Under the pieces are notes generated by a model. That model did not search any database. It saw nothing but the letters and a program-made list of their open reading frames with translations, and was not told the origin of the DNA. Shown here one piece after another: positions 1-11,681 of a stretch of 64,000 nucleotides of DNA; the first letter of the stretch is position 1, and the number at the start of each line of letters is the position of its first letter. The position numbers and the translations under genes are program-made. The stretch spans positions 138,265 to 202,264 of the forward strand of contig SCFE01000079.1 of the NCBI GenBank assembly GCA_004352715.1. Reading direction: 5' to 3'. Source of the stretch: Hofstenia miamia. Its lineage: Eukaryota > Xenacoelomorpha > Acoela.

Positions 1-1090
1 CATGTGTACCTGGAATGCCTTCTAACAGTTTATGAACACACTGATGACAAACCTCACTAGCACTTGATAAACCATAAGGTATACAAAGGTATCAATACTT
101 GTCAAAAGGAGTACCAAATGTTGTCAATAGTGAGCTTTCATGATCGAGTTTTATCAACCAAAAGGCTGATGAGAATTCATATTTTCCAAAATTCCTTGAC
201 CCTGCCATGAATGAGAACACTTGCTCAGCTGTCTTAAGCAGGCAGTGTTGCCACTTTATTGCTTTCTAAAGGGGATGTGGCTCTACACTCCAGACATACT
301 CTAAGGGCAGCACTTATTTTCATAGTGATTACTAGAGAATTAACCCAATCAGTTGGACTTTCTACTTAGCAATATCACATAAGTTTCCATTTGCTGAAGC
401 TCAGTTTTAAGGCTATCCATCTGTGAATATGGAACATGGTATATCGGACTAAAAGTAGGAAGTATATCATCCTTAAGAATTATTTTATATTTGTAACATT
501 CTAGCTTTCCTAGTTCTCCAAAGGCCTCTTCGTAATCATCAACTGGGTTCCATGATTTCAGGGAGAAGATCCATTTGATAAGTCTCACTTGTTCACATGT
601 GTTGCGATTTTAATACATAAGACTTAACATCATAATTATTATAAGACAGGTTTATATATGTTGTACCAACAAAATCAATTGCAACAGAAAAACCTTTGAG
701 TTTTGTTTTACATTTAGATTTGCATCAGTAGAACATAGTAGATTGGTATCAATCACATTAACATCAGCTCCTGCACTCCAGTAAATAATTTATTTTTACC
801 CCATTGGTAATCATGATTTCTGTCCAGTTGTGATCAGATTTATTACTACAAATGTGACCCATAATTATATATTTGGGCTCAGACTCAGTATTGATATGTT
901 TCTACTATGTCTCTCACTCTCTGATTAGAGTGTGAGGTCCTAAGATTTAATGCAGGTAACCTTTTTGCATGACATAGATAAAAAATGATTCTGTTTCCAC
1001 AATTTAAACAAGTCTTACTAAATGTGGGGCATTGCATCCAAGGGTGTTTTCGACCACAATAATGACATTGACCATTACAAGAAATTTAAA
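1..1090 (-). mobile_element. Ty3/gypsy-type retrotransposon remnant (NC-PR-RT order)
   Basis: Read on the minus strand, three pieces follow in retroelement order. At about 1085-965 there is a nucleocapsid zinc knuckle (CHYCGRKHPWMQC) and a second, degraded knuckle (CLNCGN). At about 785-660 there is a protease-like stretch (AGADVNVID) in which the catalytic Asp-Thr/Ser-Gly has become WSAG. At 588-349 there is the start of a reverse transcriptase (YKYKIILKDD, then HVPYSQMDSLKTELQQME), and at about 90-3 a further RT piece (CIPYGLSSASEVCHQC). The pieces lie in different frames, so the element is dead. The element runs off the left edge of the window, so its active-site YxDD, RNase H and integrase are not visible. 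Assignment to Ty3/gypsy rests on motif recognition, not on a search. Confidence 0.8.
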
Positions 1091-1926
1091 CAGTGCCATG
1101 TGACGTCAGCAAATAACTAGTGAAAGTGTGGCGTAGATTATGCACTATGCTTAACTGTAAGTGAAAGAGGTTTTTTTACAAATTTATATATCCTAAAATT
1201 AATATATTATCTAGCTCATCATCAATTGTTTAAACGCTATTGGTTTACTATGCAATGCAAAAAAAATTGTTCATAGCCATAGTTGTTCACGTGTCAAAAT
1301 TTTGCAAAAAATTTTATCCCATATGTCAATTTATAAAGGGAAAAATGAAGTAGATGCAATTGAATATAATTTCATGAAAATGCCAACACGCGAATGTTCA
1401 AATACATCATCAATTCTAATTGGTTAATGCTAATACTATAAAATAATGTTAAGATCATATCTATATCATTTGAATTTCTCATGTCAATTTTGCATTTAAT
1501 GAATTTAAGAGGTAAGTTAAGTCGTGCGAACAAGGGAAATACCTTAAATTATATAATATTAAAGAGGATCAACACACATTTTTTCCGGCAATTTGTATAA
1601 TAGATGCTCGGCTAAATTTATCCATAAGTTTAATCTATAGTTGATTTTTAAATGCTGGAGGCCCAAAAACGCATTTAAGAAAGAAAACAATATCCATTTC
1701 AAGTACATTTTATTAACACGTAATTGAATACGTCATTCTGTTTTGCTGTTAGAGGGCTACAACAATTTCTTGTAAAGTATATATATATATATATATAAAT
1801 AATTTTCCAGCCTTCTCAATATGAAAAAAAAATCAATTTCAAACAAGAATCCATTGAGTTAATAAACATTCAATCATCTTTGATCATTTACGCACATTTC
1901 AACAATTTTGAGTCCATTCTCTTTGT
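1091..1926. other. Non-coding stretch, no gene recognised
   Basis: AT-rich sequence between retroelement remnants. It holds a short (TA)n run near 1779-1797. I see no exon-like open frame. Confidence 0.5.
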
Positions 1927-2429
1927 TAGTGTATGGACGACATACGTATACCACTAAAATGGTATACAGTGTATATGTATATTATACATGTATGGTATAG
2001 TATCGCGGCGCGGGGTATAATAATGATAACAAGCCACTAGTGAGCAGCAGCCAGCAATGTCATAATCAGGTGCCAGATTAGGCATGTGCCTTCGAATAAA
2101 TAAAAGGACCACATCAGCACAGGAAAATCCCTCCATTCTTATTGGTTTGGCCTTGAATTAATTAAACACATAATAGGTGTAATAGAATCTTCTAATCGAG
2201 TAATTGCTAATTCAAAGGTCAACAATGCAATATTGATATTATGTTTAAAATACCTCATTAATATGACATTTCCTCCAGTGATTTAGGGCGGTTATTATAT
2301 ATTCTAATTTCTTAAGAAAGTCGGTCAATACATATGTCAAAAAGTATACACGTATGCAAGCAATATTGGTATACATCAAGTATGCGTATAGCAATGGTAT
2401 ACGTATACGTATACCGTCGTACCCTACTG
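1927..2429. mobile_element. Possible nonautonomous DNA transposon with GTATAC-rich ends
   Basis: The left end (GACGACATACGTATACC near 1936) and the reverse complement of the right end (GTACGACGGTATACGTATAC near 2405-2426) are similar inverted sequences rich in GTATAC. The inner flanks also carry GGTATAC motifs. No clear target-site duplication was found. The ends could be hAT-like (CAG or TAG start), but simple palindromic AT/GTATAC repetition is an alternative. Confidence 0.35.
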
Positions 2430-2460
2430 TTTATATAATCAAAAGAGTGATCTTACTTTA

Positions 2461-2640
2461 GGAGACCCAAGTGACGTCATAAAATGCTTATTAAACTCTA
2501 ACCGTAACCCTACACCCCAACCATTGAAATTGCATTACTTATCATGTTGATTAATTGTTTCCAAAATTTTTAAGTTTTGGGTGAGGGATTGCGGTTAGGG
2601 TTAGAGTTTACTATTTTATGACATCTTTGCAAGTGGGTCC
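2461..2640. mobile_element. Foldback MITE of about 180 bp
   Basis: The two ends are long imperfect inverted repeats. The left arm reads GGAGACCCAAGTGACGTCAT, then AAACTCTAACCGTAACCCTA. The right arm, reverse complemented, reads GGACCCACTTGCAAAGATGT, then AAACTCTAACCCTAACCGCA. The arms cover about 55 bp each around a short centre. No open frame is present. The superfamily is not resolved. Confidence 0.65.
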
Positions 2641-3302
2641 ACTCATGTAAAATATCGCCTAATTGTTTATTTGAGTTATAAATTTTTTTACGTAAAATTG
2701 AATTTTGTAATTTATGGTTTGAAAAATTTGGCATGTAAAGCAATTATGAAATTAAAATGAAATAATCAACATAACATTTACATTTAAATGAAATTCAACT
2801 TACAACTTTACAACTTTGTTGGGTAGTGCATCTATCCAGCGTTGGCATTCTTGGTCATCTGAAGGAAACTTCTATTATGTTGTATAAGCAACTTGCGTTT
2901 TATAATAGCTAGAACAGTTAGCGACTTTGCACTTCCGCGGCATTTGGGGTTCTATTGTGTACATAAGAGATAAGCAAGGCTTCTAACAGCACTACTGTTA
3001 ACAGCTTGCAGCAACCTAGTGCTGTTTAAAACAGCAAATAAAATACAGGCATATTGGCCTATTATCTGTGTTGTTTACCCTCTGTCAATGGCTTTCAATC
3101 CCTTCAACAGCACATCAAAGACGCACAATAATTCAGACCAGTCGCTGTAATCATTGATAAAGATAATTGCAGACCCAAGTACATCAACAAACCCCATTGA
3201 TAGAGAGTATTTTCAAGTATCTATTGTATATTTGGAGCGTCATGATTTTTCATATATATTCATTTATGCCTTTGAAATTCTCGCACTTTATTTACTTCTA
3301 GA
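2641..3302. other. Non-coding stretch, no gene recognised
   Basis: AT-rich sequence between the foldback element and the large gap. I recognise no gene or repeat. Confidence 0.5.
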
Positions 3303-4302
3303 NNNNNNNNNNNNNNNNNNNNNNNNNNNNNNNNNNNNNNNNNNNNNNNNNNNNNNNNNNNNNNNNNNNNNNNNNNNNNNNNNNNNNNNNNNNNNNNNNN
3401 NNNNNNNNNNNNNNNNNNNNNNNNNNNNNNNNNNNNNNNNNNNNNNNNNNNNNNNNNNNNNNNNNNNNNNNNNNNNNNNNNNNNNNNNNNNNNNNNNNNN
3501 NNNNNNNNNNNNNNNNNNNNNNNNNNNNNNNNNNNNNNNNNNNNNNNNNNNNNNNNNNNNNNNNNNNNNNNNNNNNNNNNNNNNNNNNNNNNNNNNNNNN
3601 NNNNNNNNNNNNNNNNNNNNNNNNNNNNNNNNNNNNNNNNNNNNNNNNNNNNNNNNNNNNNNNNNNNNNNNNNNNNNNNNNNNNNNNNNNNNNNNNNNNN
3701 NNNNNNNNNNNNNNNNNNNNNNNNNNNNNNNNNNNNNNNNNNNNNNNNNNNNNNNNNNNNNNNNNNNNNNNNNNNNNNNNNNNNNNNNNNNNNNNNNNNN
3801 NNNNNNNNNNNNNNNNNNNNNNNNNNNNNNNNNNNNNNNNNNNNNNNNNNNNNNNNNNNNNNNNNNNNNNNNNNNNNNNNNNNNNNNNNNNNNNNNNNNN
3901 NNNNNNNNNNNNNNNNNNNNNNNNNNNNNNNNNNNNNNNNNNNNNNNNNNNNNNNNNNNNNNNNNNNNNNNNNNNNNNNNNNNNNNNNNNNNNNNNNNNN
4001 NNNNNNNNNNNNNNNNNNNNNNNNNNNNNNNNNNNNNNNNNNNNNNNNNNNNNNNNNNNNNNNNNNNNNNNNNNNNNNNNNNNNNNNNNNNNNNNNNNNN
4101 NNNNNNNNNNNNNNNNNNNNNNNNNNNNNNNNNNNNNNNNNNNNNNNNNNNNNNNNNNNNNNNNNNNNNNNNNNNNNNNNNNNNNNNNNNNNNNNNNNNN
4201 NNNNNNNNNNNNNNNNNNNNNNNNNNNNNNNNNNNNNNNNNNNNNNNNNNNNNNNNNNNNNNNNNNNNNNNNNNNNNNNNNNNNNNNNNNNNNNNNNNNN
4301 NN
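3303..4302. other. Assembly gap, exactly 1000 N
   Basis: A run of 1000 N, a round number that suggests a placeholder rather than a measured gap. It is followed directly by a (TA)n repeat. Open frames drawn across it are meaningless. Confidence 0.98.
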
Positions 4303-4330
4303 TTATATATATATATATATATATATATAC
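4303..4330. repeat. (TA)n microsatellite at gap edge
   Basis: An uninterrupted TA run abuts the 1000-N gap and probably caused it. Confidence 0.9.
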
Positions 4331-4473
4331 ATACAAAAATGAACATTTTTTGATTCTAGAATTGGCGTCTGTGATTTTATTGAAACTTTTATGTATTGAG
4401 AAAAATTTGAAGCTGCTTTTTGTGTTTGAAAAGTATTTTAAGTTGTGTAAATCTAAGAGGTTCGAATATTCTC

Positions 4474-4760
4474 TTAAACGCCAATACTGGTGGAGTGGTT
4501 GCTAATCTTATTCCGAATAACATTTACCTCTGATTTAAGTTGGGCATCATTCTCCATTTTCTCATTGTACAATTCAGCAGCTTCAACAGCCCTGGCAAAT
4601 GAGATAGCCTGTGTAAGATTTGAATCAAGATTCTCGCAAAAATCGAGTACGAAGCTGTTTTGAGTTTGTTCCACAGATAATTATATCCTTGATTAGTGAT
4701 TCGCACAATGTACCAAACTCACAAGTAGCGCATAAATTTCATTACACGAAATATTTCTTT
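4474..4760 (-). pseudogene. Ty3/gypsy-type gag C-terminal remnant
   Basis: On the minus strand, one frame gives IYATCEFGTLCESLIKDIII followed by CGTNSKQLRTRFLRE. A shifted frame continues with NLTQAISFARAVEAAELYNE. This is the familiar end of a gypsy-type Gag (CEFG, then IRDRIVCG-like, then LTL-KA--IARA-E-AE), just upstream of where zinc knuckles normally follow. At least one frameshift separates the two parts, so it is inactive. It has the same orientation as the NC-PR-RT pieces at 1-1090 and may be the 5' part of the same copy, now separated by about 3.4 kb including the gap. Identification is from motif memory only. Confidence 0.7.
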
Positions 4761-5520
4761 CTACGAAATATTTTTGTTCCTCAATGGCTTTTTCTACAAC
4801 TTCTCAAACAAATATATGGGTGAATAAAATGCAAATTGCCCCAAAATCTAACAAGCATTTCCTTTAAAGAAAGGCAGCACTAGAATGCGTATTGCTTCAC
4901 GACGCAGAAAGATTTCGTGACAGTATAAAAATGAGCGCCAATTTGGAGCAATTGCTAAAAATATTTTTCATGCCATGTATTAAGATAGCACGTGAAATCG
5001 ATTTTCTTTCGCCACTACACGACAGAAATATTTCATGTAATACTCAACTGTTTGATAATTATCAAAGGACTCAGCCCACTTTGGTAACGTGTAGAAAAAC
5101 TGTACCTTTCGATTTGGTAATGGAGCAATCATAAAATTTCTTAAATAATACCTTGAGATCTCGAATATTCCAATACCCCGCTCTCCAATATAATGCAATA
5201 ATAGGCTGATTTCGTTGCTTTTGGCCTTTCATCCAGCAGCCATCATGTATAAAGTAAATTTTCTGCAACATTTCCATCAAAAATCATTTGGGAAGGTACT
5301 TTTAATCCATCACCAAATCCAGATACAATTTTACAATACAGTATGCTGTAAGCTTAAAACACAATGTATGTAAGATTTTTTACTATTACCATGTCATGAT
5401 ATGTAAAACCAACTATGCTATAAGATGTTATATTGTTGACTGACTCAGGATTCAAGAGTTACAAATCAATTAATTTTAACAGCAGTTGTTTACATACACT
5501 TATAAATATCAGTTACTAAT
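4761..5520. other. Unresolved stretch, possibly more retroelement debris
   Basis: Short open frames exist on both strands (for example 5071-5280 minus), but none matches a family I recognise. The position upstream of the gag remnant makes decayed retroelement 5' sequence plausible. Confidence 0.3.
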
Positions 5521-5890
5521 TATGCTTGAATACCTACCACTAACCCGAATTCTGAAATCCATGTTTCATCAACCTAAAACCTCATCTCCTTACCGAAATC
5601 TAAATTCATATTTTTATAGATCAAAAAGTCTAAATTCCTATTTTTTGTAAACAAAAGTCACAAATTCATGTTTCCTAAACTAAAAACTAAACTTCTAATC
5701 AATTCCTTTTTTTATAGACCAAACCCCTAAACTAAAATCAGAAATCCACGTTTTCTAAATCTCAAAAGCTAAATTAATATTTTTATAAACCTAAATACTA
5801 AACCAAAGTAACTAATCCAAATTCCTTAAATCTAAAACCTATATTTTAATTATTTCATATACCTAAACCCTGAACCAAGACCACCAATCC
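5521..5890. repeat. Diverged tandem repeat rich in CTAAA
   Basis: About 370 bp made of irregular units built on AAACCTAAATxCTAAATTCATA with intervening TTTTTATA runs. The period is irregular, roughly 30-60 bp, and copies are diverged. A shorter patch of the same flavour (CCTAAGCCCTAAACCCTAAT) occurs near 62604-62623. Confidence 0.6.
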
Positions 5891-6100
5891 TGTTTCCTGT
5901 TTCCAATGCAAACATTCACTGTTTTTTAAAATATTGTTTGTGCGGAAACCAAAAAAGGTCCGTTATGAATGATAAAGAAATCTTCCTGCAATTCATTGAA
6001 TCTTAAATCATTGATTGCAAGTATTTTAACATTCGTGGAGTCATTAATAACGCCTTGAAAAAAAATTTTAAAATAGCAAGGAACAATTTTCTTTCATTAC

Positions 6101-6370
6101 TCTGATGCTGCTGCATTTGTGGTAGCTGCTGGTAAATGTCTTAAGAACTTTTACTCGAGACTTTTTCATGTGACATGTATGACGCATTTACGCCATACTT
6201 GTGCTGAGAAAATCAGGAGTAAATATAAGAATGTTGATAAGCTGGTGGCCACCTTAAAGGCGCAGAAATTTGTTTCATGAAATTTGTAGTCCACTTATTC
6301 CAATGATTGCAAAATCAGGTACATGGTTGAGTGCTGTTATGGGACATACTATATGTTCAGTTGAAAGTAG
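6101..6370 (+). pseudogene. hAT-type transposase remnant
   Basis: From 6101 a frame reads SDAAAFVVAAGKCLKNFY, then HVTCMTHLRHTCAEKIRSKY, then VDKLVATLKA, and stops at 6279. A shifted frame then shows GTWLSAV. This order (SDAAxxMxxAGxxLKxxYP, HVTCLAHALHRVAExIR, VDKLI, RWGTWL) is what I know from transposase-derived hAT-like proteins. The conserved RW before GTWL is not in frame and a stop interrupts it, so the copy is broken. Flanking sequence up to about 6570 may belong to it but is not recognisable. Confidence 0.65.
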
Positions 6371-7109
6371 CTTCTCTCTTCAGAAGAAAATCTTTTGCAA
6401 GGATCACAACTTTCTGGCTAAAAACTTCGGGAAACACTTTATTTTCAATTTTAACCACTATGTTTCATAAAAGTGATAAATATAATTGTTTTTTCTCCTT
6501 GAACCCCAGTTTTTACCTTAAAGTCAAAGAAAACTCAAAATTGAACAATCGTTACGTCAAGAAATCCTAAATTATTACTGATCATGATGTATATAAAAGA
6601 ACTGTTTGTGCTTTTATTTATTGCAACAAATTTAGACAATCTAACATATAGCATTTTAAAACACAACAACATTTACTAATATGCTCAATAAATACTGCAA
6701 AAATAAACGATTTTCTACAAGCAATTAACTCGTAATAAGCATTGAAAAAACCAAAGTGTAGTTTTTTATCAAAGAAGGCGCAAAAAAATCAAATGCGTGA
6801 TTTTGAACTAAAAATAAAATGCGCCAATATACCAAAGTGAATCAAAAAAGTATTTAGGAGTTGTGATGGGCAATGCTTAAATAATATTCATAAGTGACTG
6901 CTAGCATTAGATATCTCTATCAATTAAGTAATATAAATTCAAACGACTATCATAAACAAATTATTCATGCTTTATGATTATCTCATTTTCAATACTCTTC
7001 GTTTATTTTGACTGATCTAATTTTGAAACATAGTATGCTTCGCACTCTTCCTCATGTATAGTTCATGCTGTAAACTCCAATGCATTTAATTTAATCAATC
7101 CACGCGTTT

Positions 7110-7490
7110 TGAACAACAAGTCTTGCATTTATGGATTTGGTCTTATCGCATGATTTTGATGTAATGATAGTTGTTGAAACCTGGTTGCACTGTAGAAAGC
7201 TCTCAAGCTATTGATAAGAAACTCATTGCATCGCTATGCACCTACTGGTTATTTCCCTAAACATTCTCCTCGACAAAGTATGGATTTATCTTTAAAGATT
7301 GTTTACTAAATTTAGTTCTATTTCTCCCAACACACCAACATTAGAGTTCCCCGTCGAATAAACTAACATTTTCCTTGTTTGTTAAAGAATTTGAAGCTTA
7401 TTTAAATTCCATATACTTTCGTCCTGAGCAGCTGTCAATATTAAGTGATTTCAATATACATATAGATTAGGGCCTGAGAGTTGAATCTAT
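7110..7490 (+). pseudogene. LINE endonuclease-domain remnant
   Basis: Two motifs of the apurinic-type endonuclease of non-LTR retrotransposons appear in order: HDFDVMIVVETWLHC (about 7150-7194; family pattern D-x-I-x-x-x-E-T-W-L) and EQLSILSDFNIHID (about 7426-7470; family pattern GDFNxHxD, with the Gly replaced by Ser). Stops and frameshifts lie between them. The fragment runs into the tandem repeat that follows. Confidence 0.65.
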
Positions 7491-7992
7491 CAAGAAAAAT
7501 AAGTCTAAATATAAATATAACTCAACTCGAAACCAACTCGATATTTGTTTGAATTGGCACTATTTTTTCAGTGTTTGCCTAGTATTGAAAAATCAATTGA
7601 TTTTTCGCTATTTATCTCACATTTTATGTCATCAGGAATTTTTTCTCTCATTTACTACATGTTGTGTTTGAGTCATATATTTTTCTAGGGCAACACAGTT
7701 AGAAATAGCTTAATCTATCAAGAAAAATAAGTCTAAATATAAATATAACTCTACTCAACTCGAAACCAACTCGATATTTGTTTGAATTGGCACTATTTTT
7801 TCAGTGTTTGCCTAGTATTGAAAAATCAATTGATTTTTCGCTATTTATCTCACATTTTATGTCATCAGGAATTTTTTCTCTCATTTACTACATGTTGTGT
7901 TTGAGTCATATATTTTTCTAGGGCAACACAGTTAGAAATAGCTTAATCTATCAAGAAAAATAAGTCTAAATATAAATATAACTCTACTCAAA
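7484..7992. repeat. Tandem repeat, period 228/233 bp, about 2.2 copies
   Basis: The unit start AATCTATCAAGAAAAATAAG occurs at 7484, 7712 and 7945. The spacing is 228 and then 233 bp, the 5-bp difference being an extra CTACT in the second unit. Copies are otherwise almost identical, so the duplication is recent. The first unit continues directly from the LINE endonuclease remnant, so it may have duplicated LINE-derived sequence. Confidence 0.9.
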
Positions 7993-10900
7993 CTTGTGAG
8001 TTAAGATTCCAAGTCCATTGCAACCGAAAATTTCAACTCACAAGTGTAGCATAATCGCCAATATAAAGCATAAAATAAAAGAAGCAAAAAGAGAAAAACT
8101 TTCAGAGATTTATATTCTAGAATTATGTCATATCTATAAATTATACAATTTGTAAAACTAGTGAATTATTTACTAAGATAGTATCTGTCAGCAAGTTGCC
8201 GTGTGACAAATTGTAGAGGGCTAATTTCACTCTATTTAATTAAGTTTCACGTGGCATTAAAAGTAAAAAAATCCACATTAACAAGATCTGATCATCGCAG
8301 ACAGATACATGTTCATTTGTTTGCACATTTCTAGTATAAATATTGTGTACGAGTTATTACTTATTGATGAAGTAAATTGCTCTTGATTTATTTTGCATTG
8401 TAGAGTCTTGATCCTTAATGCAAATGGAAAGCTAAACGTCGAAGCATACGAGTAGTTCTCAGAACCCCCCAAAGTCAATTATCGGACCTTGCATTGAGCT
8501 GCGACTCTCCATCATATTTTTGTTCTGTTAGTGAAAGTATGATTTTAGACAAAAATGCAAACCAATGGTTTACTCATGGTGAAGAATCAGCCCCTTGTTT
8601 AATTCAACTGGGGATCGAGTCTTTGTGCGAAATTTATAATACCGGCTATGGGTGTTGGATTTTCCTTATTTTTAAATTCAATTAGTTGGGAAATGTAATA
8701 TAGGAATACATTATTATAGGAATACATATTTATGTCCATTCAGAATTTGTTTTCTCAATATTGTTAACCCCGTGGAAGTCGCTGATCTCGCGCAACCCTA
8801 TCTTGTAAATTTTTAATTGTTGAACAGACAAGAATTTCTTTAGCAAATGACGTCATATTTTCAACTTTAATGATTCGTTAGTTGAACCCCACTACAAACA
8901 TGCATGCACATTTATATTTTATTTCCTCTTAATTTTACCAGAAAATTACTTTGACTTTTAACATAAATGCCAATTTGAGATATCTAAAACACAATAAGGG
9001 AGAAGCAAAGCATGCTAAGGTTAGCATCAGTACTCCTTAGCTAAATAGGAAGGCTTTTTAGTAAATGAAAGTTTTTAATGTCTTTCATTTAAATATTATT
9101 TCTTCTGGAACAAAACTGTTAATATGTAGAAATTCTTAATACCTAAAAGTAGACAAAAGTCTATATGAGTAACTTAATGTTTTTTTTATAACTCCAAAGC
9201 TCTCATCATAATCAATTTCATTCTTCCAATGATGATTTTCGCCTAAAGATACTCTATGTGAACTGTTGGAGTGTGACATAAAATTTTGGTTTATTCTCTT
9301 CAACAAACAATAAAACAACAAGTCATTCCATATCTATGTAGTTCATAATAGGATCTATAATTTTATTTTTGCTCAGAGCATTAAACACGAATCTGATCTA
9401 AAGTTAAGCACATGTCAAATTTACTGCAGTGAAGAGTTTTTGAATAATTCTTTCATGGTAAAATAAGAAAAAGATCAAAGTTCTTTAACTTGTATTCTTA
9501 AGCATTGATAAAATTAATATTTCAAAGTATTAAACACAAAATTAAACAAGATGTTGCTTCTTTAAATTACATCTACGTGATTAATTTGAAGGTATTAATA
9601 GAATTTCAGGTAATATTTAATGACAGACTTTAAGTTTTCATATTCTTGGTTTAAAAGACAAGCCCTGTCACATTTATGATCATGAGATGATTTTGGCATG
9701 GTAACTACATGACAATATATTTACAATTTGGTTCAAAGTACTTGATAGAATTAGCAGTTAAATGTAGTTCTACTGTTCAGGACTTCGGCCTGAGGGGTTT
9801 TGAGTATAATATGATAGGCAAAACACATATAGGCTACTTACAGCATGAGTTATGTACTATGACAACAAAATTTCAATGTTAAATGATAAGTTTCAGAGAC
9901 TCTAATACAAAATTAAAATTTTTTATAGTGTTACTGTAAAATATTGTGGAAATATTCTTAATTAATTCTTTTTAAGAGTTCGAAATAATTGGTAAAGGCT
10001 AACCTTAATATAGGTACAAGCAATGTTTTATCTGGGTTTAGGTAAACGTTTTTTTTGAAAATGACTCGATATTGGATAGGGTAGAGTAAAATTGCGCTTT
10101 AGATTTCGCGCTAGATTACATAAGTTCAAAATTTTTTATAAACAATGATGGTGCAAGAATTTCTGTACTTGAAATCTATTATAATTTCATTAACAAACTT
10201 AACACCAGCTTAACACACTTTTAAGCCATTAAATGCAATTTGATTTCAAATAAAGCACGCTTTCAAGAAATTCTCAGTGTACACCAAATAATCATTGTTT
10301 ACATCCTGCATCATTTGAATGATTGCATTTAACTACCACTGACAGGTATTTTTCATTGATTCTGAACATTTAGTCAGCTTTAAGAAATGGCAAAAATATT
10401 TTTATTTAAAATTTTGAGATAATTAATATGTTCAATTAACAAAGTTTTTGCCATTTAATTGTTTTTCTATCTAAACATCAAATTATTCACAGGAGTTGCA
10501 AGAAATTGTGTAAAAATAGTTTCAACGAAATCTTTGCAAGGGTTTCCAATTTTGATGATATCAGAGAGTGTGTAAAAGCAATAGAGAAGAGATTCTTTTG
10601 TTAAATAGAAATGATACATAGTCGAACCTGCTCTGTATGTTTTGATTCTAAAGTAATATATTAGGTCAATTAAGCAATGATTGGCATGCGTAGATAACTA
10701 TATAGACAATGATAAGCAGGTGAAAGATGCCTGACACCTAAGGCAGACATGAATCAATAGTGTATCTATGGTTATAACTTTAATAAAAGTTGTGACTTGC
10801 CTGATCCTGATGCTCAAGCCCAGCTCCTTTGCTTCATCCAATTGTAGGCAAAGAAGGATCTTGTGTGATCAAAATATCCCTTACAGCAGAAACTTTATTG

Positions 10901-11299
10901 TTGTACCATAATATGTTATTGGTCTGAAAGAAAATATAGGTAATAAATATGATAAACTATAAGTAGAAAACCAAAATTGAAAAAGCCCAGAGTTACTGAT
11001 TAATTGCAGCATCTTTACTTAGCCAACGTGCTCAGTGCTTAATAGTGAGTGTTTTGTTGCACTGAGCGCATCACATTTGGAAAATTGTCAGCCATTTTCT
11101 AACAGCTAAGATCATCCTAAAATAACAGGGATTACTGTATTTAAATGCATCTAAAATTTAAGCTGTTTGGATACTATGTGATACAAATTTAGCTTGATTT
11201 ATTCGTAGTCGTCTCAATTTGATATTTAATTTAGTTTGCTGGAAATGTCATTCCACACTTCTAAATATGAATTTCTTTATTGTTTTCTTGTGAAACTCC
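7993..11299. other. Intergenic stretch upstream of gene A, no gene recognised
   Basis: About 3.3 kb of AT-rich sequence with scattered short open frames on both strands (for example 8494-8685 plus and 9136-9321 minus). None has a recognisable domain or exon-like boundaries. Confidence 0.5.
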
Positions 11300-11485
11300 A
11301 ATATGAACATTATTCAATTAAGTTAAATTTGGAAAGGCGATATATGTCTGCGTAACATACAGCTTGCTAACCTTTAAGTGTTTTTCAACTTCTCAGTATA
11401 TTTTCTATTTTTGTTTCTCACAAATTTTTAATTGATATTAAATACATAATATTATGGACATTATAACAGAAATGTAATTTTTCAA
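11300..11485. repeat. 186-bp block upstream of gene A, identical to block upstream of gene C
   Basis: Base-for-base comparison with 51651-51836 shows no difference over 186 bp. It ends 23 bp before the gene A start codon. It is the likely promoter/5' UTR region of the gene. The second copy sits 24 bp before the gene C start codon. Confidence 0.95.
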
Positions 11486-11508
11486 CAACATTAAGAAAAC
11501 CAATTTAG

Positions 11509-11681
11509 ATGCCTCGTATTTGTCTGGTCACTGGTTCAAATAAAGGCATTGGTTTAGAAGCAGTTCGTCAGATATCCAAAGAATATACAGATAATGACTT
11601 TGTATATATAACATCTCGCAATGAACAAAGAGGAAGAGAGGCAATTAAAAATTTAGCTGGAGAAGGATTAAGGAACATAAG
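11509..11681 (+). CDS. Gene A exon 1
   Basis: Begins MPRICLVTGSNKGIGLEAVR and ends in phase 2 at ATAAG. The donor is AG|GCAAGT, a GC-type donor. Copies B and C have GTAATA at the same place. The ATG is immediately preceded by TTTAG. Confidence 0.92.

Noticed and set aside
2497-2610. Interstitial telomere repeat (CTAACCCTA-like)
   Set aside because: The motifs are only two short imperfect units placed in the arms of an inverted-repeat element. There is no tandem TTAGGG array. The CCCTAAACCCTAA patch near 62600 is likewise too short.
3154-4353. Long open frames on both strands (350-400 codons)
   Set aside because: They consist almost entirely of the 1000-N gap plus TA repeat, so they are not evidence of a gene. 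The same applies to frames across the gaps near 18558, 21586, 27860 and 32667.
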